64,000 bases of DNA from Paenibacillus sp. SYP-B3998. Its GTDB lineage: Bacteria > Bacillota > Bacilli > Paenibacillales > NBRC-103111. How positions within the stretch are numbered: position 1 is the first letter of the stretch; each line of letters begins with the position of its first letter. Positions 36,495 through 45,425 of this stretch are shown here, piece after piece. The stretch spans positions 248,001 through 312,000 of the forward strand of contig NZ_JAAIKC010000004.1 of NCBI RefSeq assembly GCF_010820665.1, read 5' to 3'. Made by a program: the position numbers and the translations under genes. A model generated the notes under the pieces. That model had not been told where the DNA came from, did not search any database, and saw only the letters and a program-made list of their open reading frames with translations.

Positions 36495-38672
36495 GTGTAT
36501 CGAATTCGAAAGGGAATGTGGGTCACTCTCTTCGTTATTGTTGTTTGCCAGTCCTTATTCTCCTCGACAAACCAAGTGGAAGTAAGACAGCAAAAAGCTT
36601 TCTATGTGGATGCTATCCATGGGAATGATACGAATTCAGGCATCCAGAGAAAGCCGTTTCAAACGATTGAAAAGGCGCGTGCTGAAGTGGCAAAAATAAA
36701 TAATCAGATGTCGGGAGACATTGATGTTTACCTCAAGTCGGGCACTTATCAACTTACGGACACGTTACATTTTGGAGCGTCTGATTCCGGAACCAACGGT
36801 TATACAATTCACTATCAAGCATTTAAAAATGAAGTCCCTGTTATTAGCGGCGGCACGACCATTCCCTCATCTAGTTGGACATTAGTGGATAAGCAGAAGA
36901 ACATCTACCGGACAAGTGTAACAGGTCTGGAAAATTTCCGGCAGCTCTACGTCAATGATTCGCTGGCGGTTCGTGCAAGATTTCCGAACATGACGGAGCC
37001 TGACACGTTTGGTCCTTATTTAAAGACAAGCGGAGCGGATGCAGTAAATAAATATTTTGTAATCGATAAGGCTGATCTGCCGCTGCTTCCTAAACATTTG
37101 AATCAGGTGGAAATGGTGATTCATCCCCACTGGTACCATGAAAACTTACATATCGATAAGATAAAAAAGGATCCGAAGGACGCATCCAAAGTAAGGGTAT
37201 ATCCTGCAGCTTTAGAAAATAAGAATGGATTAAGCCCAACAAAAGGGAATGCGTTTTATACTGGCGATCCTTATTATTGGGAAAATGATCTGTCTTTTTT
37301 GGACGCGGAAGGAGAGTGGTATTTGGATAAGGCATCCGCATATCTGTATTACAAGCCCCGAGCTGAAGAAAATATGACTACAGTCCGTGTTATTGTGCCA
37401 CAAGTAGAGCAGCTTATGGCGCTAACAGGAACATCGAAGAGCCCAGTCCACGATCTTACATTCAGTCGGATCTATTTTCAATATACGAACTGGACTTGGC
37501 CCGATGTGAATGGTCTTGTCGCAACGCAAGGGTTTCAACCGTTAGGAGCTGCAAGTGTCGGTGCCGTGGAAGTTCAGCATGCTAACCGCCTCGCATTTAT
37601 AGATAACACCTTTCAGTATACAGCTGGTAATGGTTTACAGCTTGTTAAAGGGGTTAAGGATAGTAAGATTGTCAACAATAGCTTCGACCATATTGGGGGG
37701 AACGGCATATTTCTAGATTCAAGCAGTGTCATGAATGCGACTGACGAAGATCTGACGGATCAAATTCTCATTGGAAATAATCGTATCATGTTTCCTGGAC
37801 AAGTGGTCCACAATGGCATTGGCATCATGGCTTCTTGGGTGAAAAATACGATTATTGAACATAATGACGTTAATAATGCACCTTATATGGGCATTCAGCT
37901 GGGTAATCAATCCGTTCCGGCAGGAGCTGTTACAAGTGCAGGATATAATACCATTCGTTTCAATCAGATTAATGATGTTATGAAAGTGCTTGATGACGGG
38001 GGAGGAATCTACACGTTAGCTCGTCAAGTTGGAACCTATATTCATGATAATTATATATTCAATGTAAATCGGGGTTCTTGGGCCATGGATGCCCCTGTCG
38101 TAGGCATTTACCATGATAATTGCAGCGAATATATGACAGATGAGAATAATGTGCTGCAAATAGCTGATTCGAATGAATTCTATCTTCAAACCAATACGAA
38201 CTGCAAAGCGCAAAATATTGTACGGATAAATAACTCAAATGAAGACAAGTCGATCCAAAAGCAAGCAGGAAGACAAAGTTCCTATGTTGAGCCTATCCGC
38301 GTTCAAGCTGAAAGCATGCTCTTAACCGGGTACACAGTTGAAAATAATGCTGACTTGTATAGCAACGAATCCGGTGTGAAAACTAGCGCAAAAGGAAGTG
38401 CGTCCTTTTATTTCAAGGGAAAGTCTGGCGCGTATAAACTACGTGCTGCTTACGTAGGAGAGAAAGTGGGTAACCCAGCGTTTACGCTTTACATCAATAA
38501 TGTCAAAAGGGACTCGTGGCCTGCTGATTTTGCTTCCTCAGGACTTTCCTATTCATTTATGCAGCATGTGGTAGGTCCGCTCTGGCTTCACCCGGGTGAT
38601 GAGATTAAAGTTACCGGAACTGTGGCGGATAGTGCTCAAGCAAGGCTTGATTTTATAGAGGTTTACCAGTAA
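36495..38672 (+). CDS. Secreted right-handed beta-helix protein with C-terminal carbohydrate-binding-like module
   Basis: This protein is about 725 residues long and is a paralogue of the N-terminal 600 residues of the giant protein at 28.7 kb: both share FYVDxxxGNDxNSGxxxxPxxTI, SGxYQ/TxTDTL, RQLYVN, YLYYKPRAxENMTT and VPQVEQL. The signal segment is residues 5-25. Residues about 35-590 form the beta-helix with N-ladders. Residues about 600-725 are a CBM6/35-like sandwich (PIRVQAESML, LDFIEVYQ). GTG 36495 lies nine bases after GGAGG; the alternative TTG 36489 is too close. It is probably a polysaccharide-degrading enzyme or surface adhesin of unknown specificity. Confidence 0.85.
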   Translation: MYRIRKGMWVTLFVIVVCQSLFSSTNQVEVRQQKAFYVDAIHGNDTNSGIQRKPFQTIEKARAEVAKINNQMSGDIDVYLKSGTYQLTDTLHFGASDSGTNGYTIHYQAFKNEVPVISGGTTIPSSSWTLVDKQKNIYRTSVTGLENFRQLYVNDSLAVRARFPNMTEPDTFGPYLKTSGADAVNKYFVIDKADLPLLPKHLNQVEMVIHPHWYHENLHIDKIKKDPKDASKVRVYPAALENKNGLSPTKGNAFYTGDPYYWENDLSFLDAEGEWYLDKASAYLYYKPRAEENMTTVRVIVPQVEQLMALTGTSKSPVHDLTFSRIYFQYTNWTWPDVNGLVATQGFQPLGAASVGAVEVQHANRLAFIDNTFQYTAGNGLQLVKGVKDSKIVNNSFDHIGGNGIFLDSSSVMNATDEDLTDQILIGNNRIMFPGQVVHNGIGIMASWVKNTIIEHNDVNNAPYMGIQLGNQSVPAGAVTSAGYNTIRFNQINDVMKVLDDGGGIYTLARQVGTYIHDNYIFNVNRGSWAMDAPVVGIYHDNCSEYMTDENNVLQIADSNEFYLQTNTNCKAQNIVRINNSNEDKSIQKQAGRQSSYVEPIRVQAESMLLTGYTVENNADLYSNESGVKTSAKGSASFYFKGKSGAYKLRAAYVGEKVGNPAFTLYINNVKRDSWPADFASSGLSYSFMQHVVGPLWLHPGDEIKVTGTVADSAQARLDFIEVYQ

Positions 38673-38757
38673 GAGGAATCATATCATGCAATTTCTAGTT
38701 GAATTTGCTAGAAATATGTCGAATATTTGAGATGAATGATAAATGTTTGATAAAGAT

Positions 38758-38772
38758 GATACAAAACGGATT
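38758..38772. promoter_or_regulatory. Weak GATACA-type operator over the -35 of the lasso operon promoter
   Basis: GATACAAAACGGATT has one good half-site and a poor second half (CGGAT for TGTAT). Its first hexamer occupies the -35 position, 17 bases before TATAAT. Confidence 0.4.
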
Positions 38773-38786
38773 CAATGTGCTATAAT
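38758..38786 (+). promoter_or_regulatory. Promoter of the sulfotransferase-lasso operon
   Basis: A perfect -10 TATAAT lies at 38781-38786. The -35 position at 17-base spacing is GATACA, which is a poor -35, so expression may be weak or need an activator. Operator sites sit on the -35 and just after the -10. Confidence 0.6.
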
Positions 38787-38788
38787 CT

Positions 38789-38803
38789 GATACATAACGT
38801 ATC
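38789..38803. promoter_or_regulatory. GATACA-type operator downstream of the lasso operon -10
   Basis: GATACATAACGTATC is a palindrome (GATAC/GTATC) three bases after the TATAAT, at the expected transcription start. Occupancy should block initiation. Confidence 0.65.
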
Positions 38804-38837
38804 AATTAAAGAGAATGGTACTAGGGGGATGTTTCTG

Positions 38838-40073
38838 TTGATAGATGCTCATGGTAATAACCTTATTTTATTGCTCTGTGTTCCCCGGAGCGGAAGTTCT
38901 TTGGCTACAGTCATGCTGCAGAACCATACGAAAATTTTTGCCACACAAGAGATGTGGTTCTTAATGAGTCTGTATGATCTGCAAAAGAGTAAACAATCGC
39001 GTCCCTATGGTGGGGCCGGCATTATTCATCAGTTTTTTAATGGGATTGTTTCGGATGAAGTATTTGAGCATGCCTGTAGGGCATTTTCTCGTCAAATATA
39101 TAATGGCTTGCTACAAGGCAGCGGCGGAGCCGAGATGGTTGTGGACAAGTCGCCTCGTTATTATTACTTATTAGAGTTTTTGGATAAGTTATTTCCGCAA
39201 TCGAAACGCATCTGGCTCCTTCGAAATCCATTGAGTATCCTCGCCTCCTACAAAAAAGCGGAGTCCTATATGGACTGTAAGATGAACTTTGCAGATAATC
39301 TACTCAATCCTCAATTTAACATCAAAATGGCAGACCTTACCGTAGGGTTGTTTCGATATTATCACTACTTCGCATCCAATCATCCTAACTCCTATCGTTT
39401 GTATTACGAGCAGCTAGTAACGAATCCGAAGGAAGAAATGATGAAGTTATGTGCTTTCCTTGGGATTACCTACGAGGAAGATCTGGATAAGTACGGGGAT
39501 CACATGAACACGCCTAAGTCGGATTTATTTTACAGTATGGGGGTGGGTGACCCGTTCTTAGCTCAACATACAGAGCCGCACCGCGACTCGATTCATAGCT
39601 GGAAAGACACCCTCGATAAAAAAGAAACGGAATTGTATTGCCGAATACTTGGAGCCCGATTATTCCATGAGCTTGGCTATCATGCTGAATTAGAGGAAGC
39701 GGAGAAATGGACCGGCGTCAGGTTCGATTCTGAGCCTGATCTGGATCTGATTCAATTTCGCACCAAGCAGCTTACCGATGCGTCTGGATGCAGTTGGGAA
39801 GAAAATTATCAAATGAAAGTGCCTAATGTGGATGCGATTGCGAATGATCATCAAACAATCCCCATATCTTCTAATTATGAAGTGATCCAATTACAGACTA
39901 CTTTACGTTCTATAGAGAAGAGACTGGAAAATAGTTACATAGAGCAGAGGCGGTTAAGGAAACAACTGGATTCACTAAGGAATAAAATAAATCGGTTTAA
40001 ATCGATTATTCCCTTTGGTAATCGCCTGACGAATTGGGCCTCTGATTATTTGAATCATCGTGGGAGGAAATAA
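38838..40073 (+). CDS. Sulfotransferase, first gene of the lasso operon
   Basis: This 411-residue cytosolic sulfotransferase transfers sulfate from PAPS to a hydroxyl acceptor. The 5'-phosphosulfate loop is LCVPRSGSSLATVML near residue 15-30, and the 3'-phosphate site is the 'RNPLSILASYKK' segment (about 132-143). The C-terminal 90 residues are a basic coiled coil (RSIEKRLENSYIEQRRLRKQL) not usual in the family. Starts TTG 38838 or CTG 38835 fit the AGGGGG site; ATG 38829 is too close. The stop TAA shares its last A with the ATG of the lasso cyclase gene, so translation is coupled. The acceptor is unknown; the lasso peptide or a sugar are candidates. Confidence 0.85.
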   Translation: MIDAHGNNLILLLCVPRSGSSLATVMLQNHTKIFATQEMWFLMSLYDLQKSKQSRPYGGAGIIHQFFNGIVSDEVFEHACRAFSRQIYNGLLQGSGGAEMVVDKSPRYYYLLEFLDKLFPQSKRIWLLRNPLSILASYKKAESYMDCKMNFADNLLNPQFNIKMADLTVGLFRYYHYFASNHPNSYRLYYEQLVTNPKEEMMKLCAFLGITYEEDLDKYGDHMNTPKSDLFYSMGVGDPFLAQHTEPHRDSIHSWKDTLDKKETELYCRILGARLFHELGYHAELEEAEKWTGVRFDSEPDLDLIQFRTKQLTDASGCSWEENYQMKVPNVDAIANDHQTIPISSNYEVIQLQTTLRSIEKRLENSYIEQRRLRKQLDSLRNKINRFKSIIPFGNRLTNWASDYLNHRGRK

Positions 40074-42010
40074 TGAGCGCCATAGCCGGGATATACCATT
40101 ACGATCCAAAGCCGGTATCTTTGGAAGAAAGCAACAATATGATGCAAGCTTTACAAAGATATCATGCTGATTATATAGATACTTGGCAGGAAGGATCCGT
40201 ATTCCTTGGATGTCACGCGCAGTGGATAACTCCGGAATCCGTAAATGAAAGAATGCCCTACTATGATGATGAGTGTAAGTTAGTTATAACCGCAGACGCG
40301 ATTATTGATAATCGTGCTGAATTATTTGAAAGACTGCAAGTGGAGCATGGTAGAAGAAGAAACATGAAAGACAGCGAACTTATCTTACTCGCCTATCGGA
40401 AGTGGGCGGAAGATGCCCCCAACTATTTAATTGGTGATTTTGCCTTTATCATTTGGGATGAGATCAAGCGACAACTGTTTGGCGCACGTGATGTATCGGG
40501 CAATCGGACACTCTATTATTACAACCATCACCAGCAATTCGCATTCTGTACCGTGATATGTCCACTCTTAACACTGCCTGGTGTACAAAAAGAGCTTCAT
40601 GAGCAGTGGCTTGCTGAGTTTTTGAGTATTCCGGATATGTATGAATCCGTGAATATATATTCAACCCCATATAAACGCATAGATCAACTTCCCCCAGCAC
40701 ACGCCATTATTGTGCGAGAAGGCAGAGTTTCGTTAAGTAGGTATGCCGTATTGTCTGAGGTGGAGCCACTTCGGCTTAAATCCAATGAAGAATATGTGGA
40801 GGCATTCCGCGAAGTGTTCCAGGAGGCGGTTGACGCTAGACTTCGCACGCATCGCCAAATCGGCGCTGCGCTTAGTGGAGGCCTTGATTCGGGCGCAGTC
40901 GTAAGCTTCGCAGCAAGAACGCTGCGCCCACGAGGGGAATCCATCCATGCTTATAGCTACATACCCGTTAGTGATTTCGTTGATTGGACTTCCAAGAGAC
41001 TAATTGCTGATGAGAGACCCTTCATTCAATCGACAGCGCAATATGTAGGGAATATCAAAGAGAATTATATGGATTTCCAGGGAAAAAGCCCGTTTTCAGA
41101 GGTTGACGATTGGTTGACTTTTCTGGAGATGCCGTACAAATATTTTGAGAATTCTTTTTGGATTAAAGGACTCTATGAACAGGCTCAAACTGACGATGTA
41201 GGCGTTTTACTAACTGGAGCGAGAGGGAACTTTACGATTTCGTGGGGGCCTACTCTGGAATACTATACGCTCTTACTTAGAAAGCTGAAATGGATTCACT
41301 TTTCTCGCGAACTTGATCAATATACCAAGCTTACTGGAGGGAGAAAATTCCGATATCTCAAAGTCATCGGGAAAAATGCTTTTCCTTTTCTGGCTAAATC
41401 TTCTCGAACTCAGGATGTAACAGGGATATCTGATCTTATTAATCCACAATTTGCAGAGAAAACAAATGTCTCTGAGCAGCTGTCCAACTCGGTTCTGAAT
41501 CTCCGCGCCACCAAAGCAGATGCCATTGAAGTAAGAAAAGAGAAATTCACCAATTTATCTATAGCTAATAAAAACGGGGCCATGGCTTCCAAGCTCTCCT
41601 TGCAATATGGCCTGGTGGAGCGGGATCCTACAAGTGATCCAAGAGTCGTTCGATTTTGTTTATCGGTTCCAATCGAGCAATACATCCAGAATGGCCAAGA
41701 TAGGTCTTTGATTCGCAGAGCGACGCATCAATATTTGCCCGATAAGGTGAGGCTGAATCAACGAGTGCGCGGCGTGCAGCCTGCAGATTGGATTCATCGA
41801 ATGACTCCCTCTTGGGGTTCTTTCATCGATGAAGTCCAGCAATTATGTAAAGATGGAGCTGCCGCACAATATTTAAACATCGATACGATTAAAGACGCAA
41901 TAGCAGAAGTAGGAAATCCAAGACCAGAACATGCGGTTAATCCTAAAGCCCGACTGCTTATGCATAGTGTAATTGTGTATCGATTTCTTAAAAATTTCCA
42001 TAAACACTGA
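40073..42010 (+). CDS. Lasso peptide cyclase (asparagine-synthetase-like, C protein)
   Basis: This 645-residue protein activates the side-chain carboxylate of a core Asp/Glu by adenylation and closes the macrolactam with the core N-terminus. It has the asparagine synthetase B layout: an N-terminal glutaminase-like domain, and the ATP pyrophosphatase loop ALSGGLDSGAV at about residue 265. The protein begins MSAIAGIY, so the catalytic Cys2 of real glutaminases is absent, as expected for lasso cyclases, which use no glutamine. Late conserved features are KRNQ-like 'RLNQRVRGVQPADW'. It directly precedes two precursor genes. Confidence 0.93.
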   Translation: MSAIAGIYHYDPKPVSLEESNNMMQALQRYHADYIDTWQEGSVFLGCHAQWITPESVNERMPYYDDECKLVITADAIIDNRAELFERLQVEHGRRRNMKDSELILLAYRKWAEDAPNYLIGDFAFIIWDEIKRQLFGARDVSGNRTLYYYNHHQQFAFCTVICPLLTLPGVQKELHEQWLAEFLSIPDMYESVNIYSTPYKRIDQLPPAHAIIVREGRVSLSRYAVLSEVEPLRLKSNEEYVEAFREVFQEAVDARLRTHRQIGAALSGGLDSGAVVSFAARTLRPRGESIHAYSYIPVSDFVDWTSKRLIADERPFIQSTAQYVGNIKENYMDFQGKSPFSEVDDWLTFLEMPYKYFENSFWIKGLYEQAQTDDVGVLLTGARGNFTISWGPTLEYYTLLLRKLKWIHFSRELDQYTKLTGGRKFRYLKVIGKNAFPFLAKSSRTQDVTGISDLINPQFAEKTNVSEQLSNSVLNLRATKADAIEVRKEKFTNLSIANKNGAMASKLSLQYGLVERDPTSDPRVVRFCLSVPIEQYIQNGQDRSLIRRATHQYLPDKVRLNQRVRGVQPADWIHRMTPSWGSFIDEVQQLCKDGAAAQYLNIDTIKDAIAEVGNPRPEHAVNPKARLLMHSVIVYRFLKNFHKH

Positions 42011-42051
42011 AATCTTTACGGATTGCAGCATATATGAAAGGGGGTGTTACT

Positions 42052-42180
42052 ATGCAAAAAAAGGAATGGCAACAGCCTAGCCTAGAGGTTTTGGAAGTAA
42101 GCATGACGGCTGCTGGTAAAGGGACTAAACAGATCGACTGGGTTACCGCGCACGACGCCGACATTTATGATCCGTCTTAA
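42052..42180 (+). CDS. Lasso peptide precursor A1 (paeninodin type)
   Basis: This 42-residue precursor has the leader MQKKEWQQPSLEVLEVSMTA and a core that begins AGKGTKQIDWVTAHD and ends ADIYDPS. The leader has the P-x-L-x-V motif bound by the recognition protein (Trp in place of the usual Tyr) and the Thr at position -2 needed by the peptidase. Counting from Ala1 of the core, Asp9 closes a nine-residue ring, the same spacing as paeninodin (AGPGTSTPD). The core is 22 residues and ends in Ser, the residue phosphorylated in paeninodin. GGGGTG lies seven bases before the ATG. Confidence 0.94.
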   Translation: MQKKEWQQPSLEVLEVSMTAAGKGTKQIDWVTAHDADIYDPS

Positions 42181-42231
42181 TTAAGCATGCGGAACATAGG
42201 TAAAGAACATGAATTGAAAGGAGGTGATCCT

Positions 42232-42360
42232 ATGCAAAAGAAAGAATGGCAACAACCTACATTGGAAGTGTTGGAAGTAAGCATGACTATGGCTGGTAAA
42301 GGCACGAAAGAAATCGACTGGGTATCCACTCACGATGCTGACATTTATGATCCATCCTAG
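42232..42360 (+). CDS. Lasso peptide precursor A2 (paeninodin type)
   Basis: This 42-residue paralogue lies 51 bases after A1. Its leader is identical except Thr10 for Ser and Met20 for Ala. Its core starts AGKGTKEIDWVSTHD and ends ADIYDPS, so it differs from A1 only at positions 7 (Glu for Gln), 12 (Ser for Thr) and 13 (Thr for Ala). Asp9 again fits a nine-residue ring; Glu7 offers a second carboxylate that could in principle compete. The ribosome site AAAGGAGGTGA is stronger than that of A1. The terminal Ser is kept. Confidence 0.94.
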   Translation: MQKKEWQQPTLEVLEVSMTMAGKGTKEIDWVSTHDADIYDPS

Positions 42361-42440
42361 TTCCTTATTCTTTATACAAGATGTTACCGTGAAGGTTTCG
42401 GAGATGAAGGGTACATAATGTCGTCATTTCTGAATCACAG

Positions 42441-42494
42441 AAGCGAAACGGCGCTGTCCAGTCGAAAGACGGCGGTTGCCGTTTCTGCTTTTTC
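42441..42494 (+). terminator. Terminator/attenuator between precursor genes and the tailoring genes
   Basis: AAGCGAAACGGC (42441-42452) pairs with GCCGTTTCTGCTT (42478-42490), with one bulge, followed by a TTTTT tract. It would let many transcripts end after the precursors, giving more precursor than enzyme mRNA. Confidence 0.75.
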
Positions 42495-42519
42495 ACGCAA
42501 GATGGAGGGAGAAGAGAGA

Positions 42520-43467
42520 ATGATTTCAGCCCGCACCCATTACGTCTACAAAGCTTTCGGTATGCAGCTTTCTAGCGAAATAGCGATGCCGGAATTGCTT
42601 CCATTGACTGAGCGAGAGCGTTCTGAAGCGCTTGATCTTATCATTACGGTAGATGATTTGGAGCAAAGATGGAATGAGTTAGCATCAGAAGGCCATAATT
42701 TTGTTGCTAAGCAGGATGTATGTCTATTTAAAATCCCAGATACAGCCATCTATTGCATAGAAGCGGGAAAAAAGCTTACGGTCTCACCCATACTAGGGGC
42801 GGATGAAGCTAAAGTTCGCTTATATGTATTGGGGACTTGTATGGGAGCCATTCTGATGCAGAGAAGCGTACTGCCTTTGCATGGAAGTGCCGTCGTCATT
42901 GATGGGAAAGCTTATGCATTTGTTGGCGAGTCTGGTGCAGGGAAATCAACGTTAGCCTCCGCTTTCGTGAAAAGTGGCTATCCCTTGCTAACAGATGATG
43001 TTATTGCAGTGACAATAGCTCCCGAGAGTGGTTTGGCAACCGTTCACCCAGCCTATCCTCAACAAAAGCTATGGCAGCAAAGCATCGATCATTTTGGGAT
43101 GCAAGCAAGTAATTACAATACGGTTTCACAGGAAATAGCCAAGTTTGCCGTTCCAGTTATAGCCAGCTTCGAGCATTCCGCAATTCCCTTAGCAGGCATA
43201 TTCGAGCTTACGAAGGCTGACGATGATTCCGTATCTATGAGTCCAATGAACACACTTGAACGTTTATATGCATTAATGCGGCATACATATCGCACTTCTC
43301 TAATTCCTAAGCTTGGGTTACAACAATGGCATTTCAGCACAACATCAAGTATTGCGGGGCAAGTTGATATGTATCGATTATATCGATCTACGCAACGATT
43401 TACAGCCTTTGATCTCGTAGATCAGATTGTCCATCAAGTTGGTAAAGGGGAGTATTTGGCGCAATGA
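42520..43467 (+). CDS. HPr-kinase-like lasso peptide kinase
   Basis: This 315-residue protein contains a P-loop FVGESGAGKSTLASAFV (about residues 130-146), then LLTDDVIAV, as in HPr kinase/phosphorylase C-terminal domains. 'LPLHGSAVVIDGKAYAF' precedes it, a hallmark of the HprK-related kinases in paeninodin-type clusters. Those enzymes phosphorylate the C-terminal Ser of the precursor, and both precursors here end in Ser. ATG 42520 with GGAGGG upstream is preferred; the open frame to 42418 runs through a terminator. Its stop overlaps the next start by four bases. Confidence 0.9.
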   Translation: MISARTHYVYKAFGMQLSSEIAMPELLPLTERERSEALDLIITVDDLEQRWNELASEGHNFVAKQDVCLFKIPDTAIYCIEAGKKLTVSPILGADEAKVRLYVLGTCMGAILMQRSVLPLHGSAVVIDGKAYAFVGESGAGKSTLASAFVKSGYPLLTDDVIAVTIAPESGLATVHPAYPQQKLWQQSIDHFGMQASNYNTVSQEIAKFAVPVIASFEHSAIPLAGIFELTKADDDSVSMSPMNTLERLYALMRHTYRTSLIPKLGLQQWHFSTTSSIAGQVDMYRLYRSTQRFTAFDLVDQIVHQVGKGEYLAQ

Positions 43468-43757
43468 GCATTCAACCGATCACACGGGAACATATCGTTG
43501 TTCAAAATGAAGGGAATTTGGTAAGCAACATGGATGGAGAGAAGGTGATGCTTAGCATTGCTTCTGGTAAATATTATAACTTGGGAGTAACGGGCGGACG
43601 CATATGGGAACTAATCGAGCTGCCCAAGTCTGTTGAGGAAATTGTTGCAACTCTTGAGAGTGAGTTTGATATTGAAGCTTCTCTTTGCGAGGAGCAAGTG
43701 CGTTCTTTTTTGGAGCTTTTATCTAAGGAAGGTTTAATCCAAATCAGAGAGGAATAG
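43464..43757 (+). CDS. PqqD-like lasso leader recognition protein (B1/RRE)
   Basis: This 97-residue protein has the winged-helix PqqD/RRE fold signature: VVQNEGNLVSNMDGEKVMLS, GKYYNLGVTGGRIWELIE and a final helix-strand LLSKEGLIQI. The RRE binds the precursor leader and presents it to the peptidase encoded six bases downstream. ATG overlaps the kinase stop (ATGA). Confidence 0.94.
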   Translation: MSIQPITREHIVVQNEGNLVSNMDGEKVMLSIASGKYYNLGVTGGRIWELIELPKSVEEIVATLESEFDIEASLCEEQVRSFLELLSKEGLIQIREE

Positions 43758-43762
43758 CGACA

Positions 43763-44218
43763 TTGTGGAAGAAAGCAAAAAAATTTCTTAAGATGCGTCC
43801 CTTCATGAAAATGCTATTGCTTGAGGCATTTTTGTGCTTAGGTTGGGCACGTATATTGAAATCACTCCCTTTCTCCAAGGTTGCTCCCTCTCTAGGCGAG
43901 GTTAGGCAAGAGACACCACTCATACACAAGCCGTATAATGAAGCGTTGATCAAAGATATTACATTGGCTATTCAGATCATGAGCCGTTATACCTTCTGGG
44001 ATAGCAAATGCTTGGTTATGGCTATAGCTGGTATGAAAATGTTGGAAAGAAGGCGTATTGAGAGTACGCTTTACTTGGGAACGACGAAAGATGCGAAAGG
44101 CAAAATGATTGCACACGCTTGGTTGCGAAGCGGCCCCTTCTATATTTCTGGCGCGGATACCATGAAGCGTTTTACGGTCGTCCAAACATTTGGCAAACAG
44201 GTGGAATTGAAATCGTGA
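43763..44218 (+). CDS. Lasso leader peptidase (B2, transglutaminase-like)
   Basis: This 151-residue protein starts at TTG 43763. It has the catalytic triad region of lasso B2 proteases: Cys in YTFWDSKCLVMAIAGMKML, His in IAHAWLRSG, and the Asp-containing YISGAD. It removes the leader after the Met/Ala that follows the conserved Thr. The N-terminal segment is basic and amphipathic. GAGAGGAA precedes the start. Confidence 0.93.
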   Translation: MWKKAKKFLKMRPFMKMLLLEAFLCLGWARILKSLPFSKVAPSLGEVRQETPLIHKPYNEALIKDITLAIQIMSRYTFWDSKCLVMAIAGMKMLERRRIESTLYLGTTKDAKGKMIAHAWLRSGPFYISGADTMKRFTVVQTFGKQVELKS

Positions 44219-44236
44219 GCAGAGGGAGAAGGGGTA

Positions 44237-45412
44237 ATGGATAACGAGTTTGCACGACTAATAAATGCTTTCCCGAAGGAATTGAAATGGCTGCTTTCCC
44301 TGCTGCACATCGATAAGCAAGATTCAGAGAGTCAGACTGCGCCGTCCAATATGGATTGGGATTACTTTCTGAAGGTGGTCAAACATCATCGGGTCTATCC
44401 TCTCGTTTATTCGATCTTAAAGAATGCGGATCAAGATCTTATTCCTGATAACGTTTTACATAAGTTACGTTCCGATTATAACAGGAATACGTTTCATATG
44501 TTGCATCTAAGCAGTGAAATGGAATCTGTATGTAAAAGCCTGCGAAACCATCAAGTGCTTTCGTTGATGCTAAAAGGCCCTGTGCTCTCTCAGGAGCTTT
44601 ATGGAGATTTGTCCCTTAGGACCTCGAAGGATTTGGATATTCTTGTCCCGATGGAGGATGTTGAAAAAGCAGAGCAGATTCTTATGGATTTGGGCTATGA
44701 AGTGAATCACGAATTTCCACGTATTCTAGGCGACTGGAAATGGCGGTTCCATCATATCTCCTTTTTTCATGCACAGAAACGGATACAGCTTGAATTGCAT
44801 TGGCGATTAAACCCCGAAATGGGCATGGAGCCAAAGTTTCATGAATTGTGGGATCGCAGTAGAGTAAGTACGATTACGAAGTATCCGGTGCATTTTCTCG
44901 GAAATGAGGATCTATTTTTGTATCTCGTATCTCATGGGGCCAGGCATGCTTGGTTTCGCTTGCGATGGCTAGTGGATATCGACAAAATCGTACACAAAGG
45001 ATTGGATTGGACAACTTTACGTGAATTGTTACAGGTCTATAAGAGTAACCATGTAGGGGGCCAGGCGCTTCTCTTAATAGCTGCCTTATTTGGGACAGAG
45101 ATTACGCACGAAATGTCAACGCTAATCGAAGGGAAATTACAGCGTAAATTAGCAATAAACGCGTTAGCCTTCATTAGAACTACGATAAATTTATGTTCGG
45201 AACCTCATCCTGAGTTGGATAAACAGTATCGTCGATATATGTATAGATTGAGATGGGGGCAGCAGAAATGGAATTTCATCATGCGTCGGTTTTATCCAAG
45301 CTCTACGGATGCTGTCATGTTGCCGTTACCTAAGGCGCTGCATTTTCTCTACGTCCCCTTACGGCCTTTCTTGTGGCTACTAAGACAAATTAAGCAGCAA
45401 TCTTCGTTATGA
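44237..45412 (+). CDS. Nucleotidyltransferase-family protein of the lasso cluster
   Basis: This 391-residue protein is a PF14907-type nucleotidyltransferase-fold protein: SLMLKGPVLSQELYGDLSLR followed by SKDLDILVPMEDVEKAEQIL, where the GD-x-x-x-R and DxD residues form the metal site, then a late ELHWRLNP. Similar genes accompany the kinase in paeninodin-type clusters. From memory, in pseudomycoidin such an enzyme is linked to attaching sugar to the phosphate on the C-terminal Ser. Its role here is inferred from that. It lies 18 bases after the peptidase gene and 13 before the exporter gene. Confidence 0.88.
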   Translation: MDNEFARLINAFPKELKWLLSLLHIDKQDSESQTAPSNMDWDYFLKVVKHHRVYPLVYSILKNADQDLIPDNVLHKLRSDYNRNTFHMLHLSSEMESVCKSLRNHQVLSLMLKGPVLSQELYGDLSLRTSKDLDILVPMEDVEKAEQILMDLGYEVNHEFPRILGDWKWRFHHISFFHAQKRIQLELHWRLNPEMGMEPKFHELWDRSRVSTITKYPVHFLGNEDLFLYLVSHGARHAWFRLRWLVDIDKIVHKGLDWTTLRELLQVYKSNHVGGQALLLIAALFGTEITHEMSTLIEGKLQRKLAINALAFIRTTINLCSEPHPELDKQYRRYMYRLRWGQQKWNFIMRRFYPSSTDAVMLPLPKALHFLYVPLRPFLWLLRQIKQQSSL

Positions 45413-45425
45413 AGGGGGAAATGTA

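Noticed and set aside
38691..38715. Terminator after the 36.5-kb beta-helix gene
   Set aside because: ATTTCTAG/CTAGAAAT pair over 8 bp, but the stem is A/T-rich and lacks a T tract, so I did not list it.
42418..42519. Kinase start at 42418
   Set aside because: The extension reads through the terminator hairpin at 42441-42494; ATG 42520 has a ribosome site and gives the family length.
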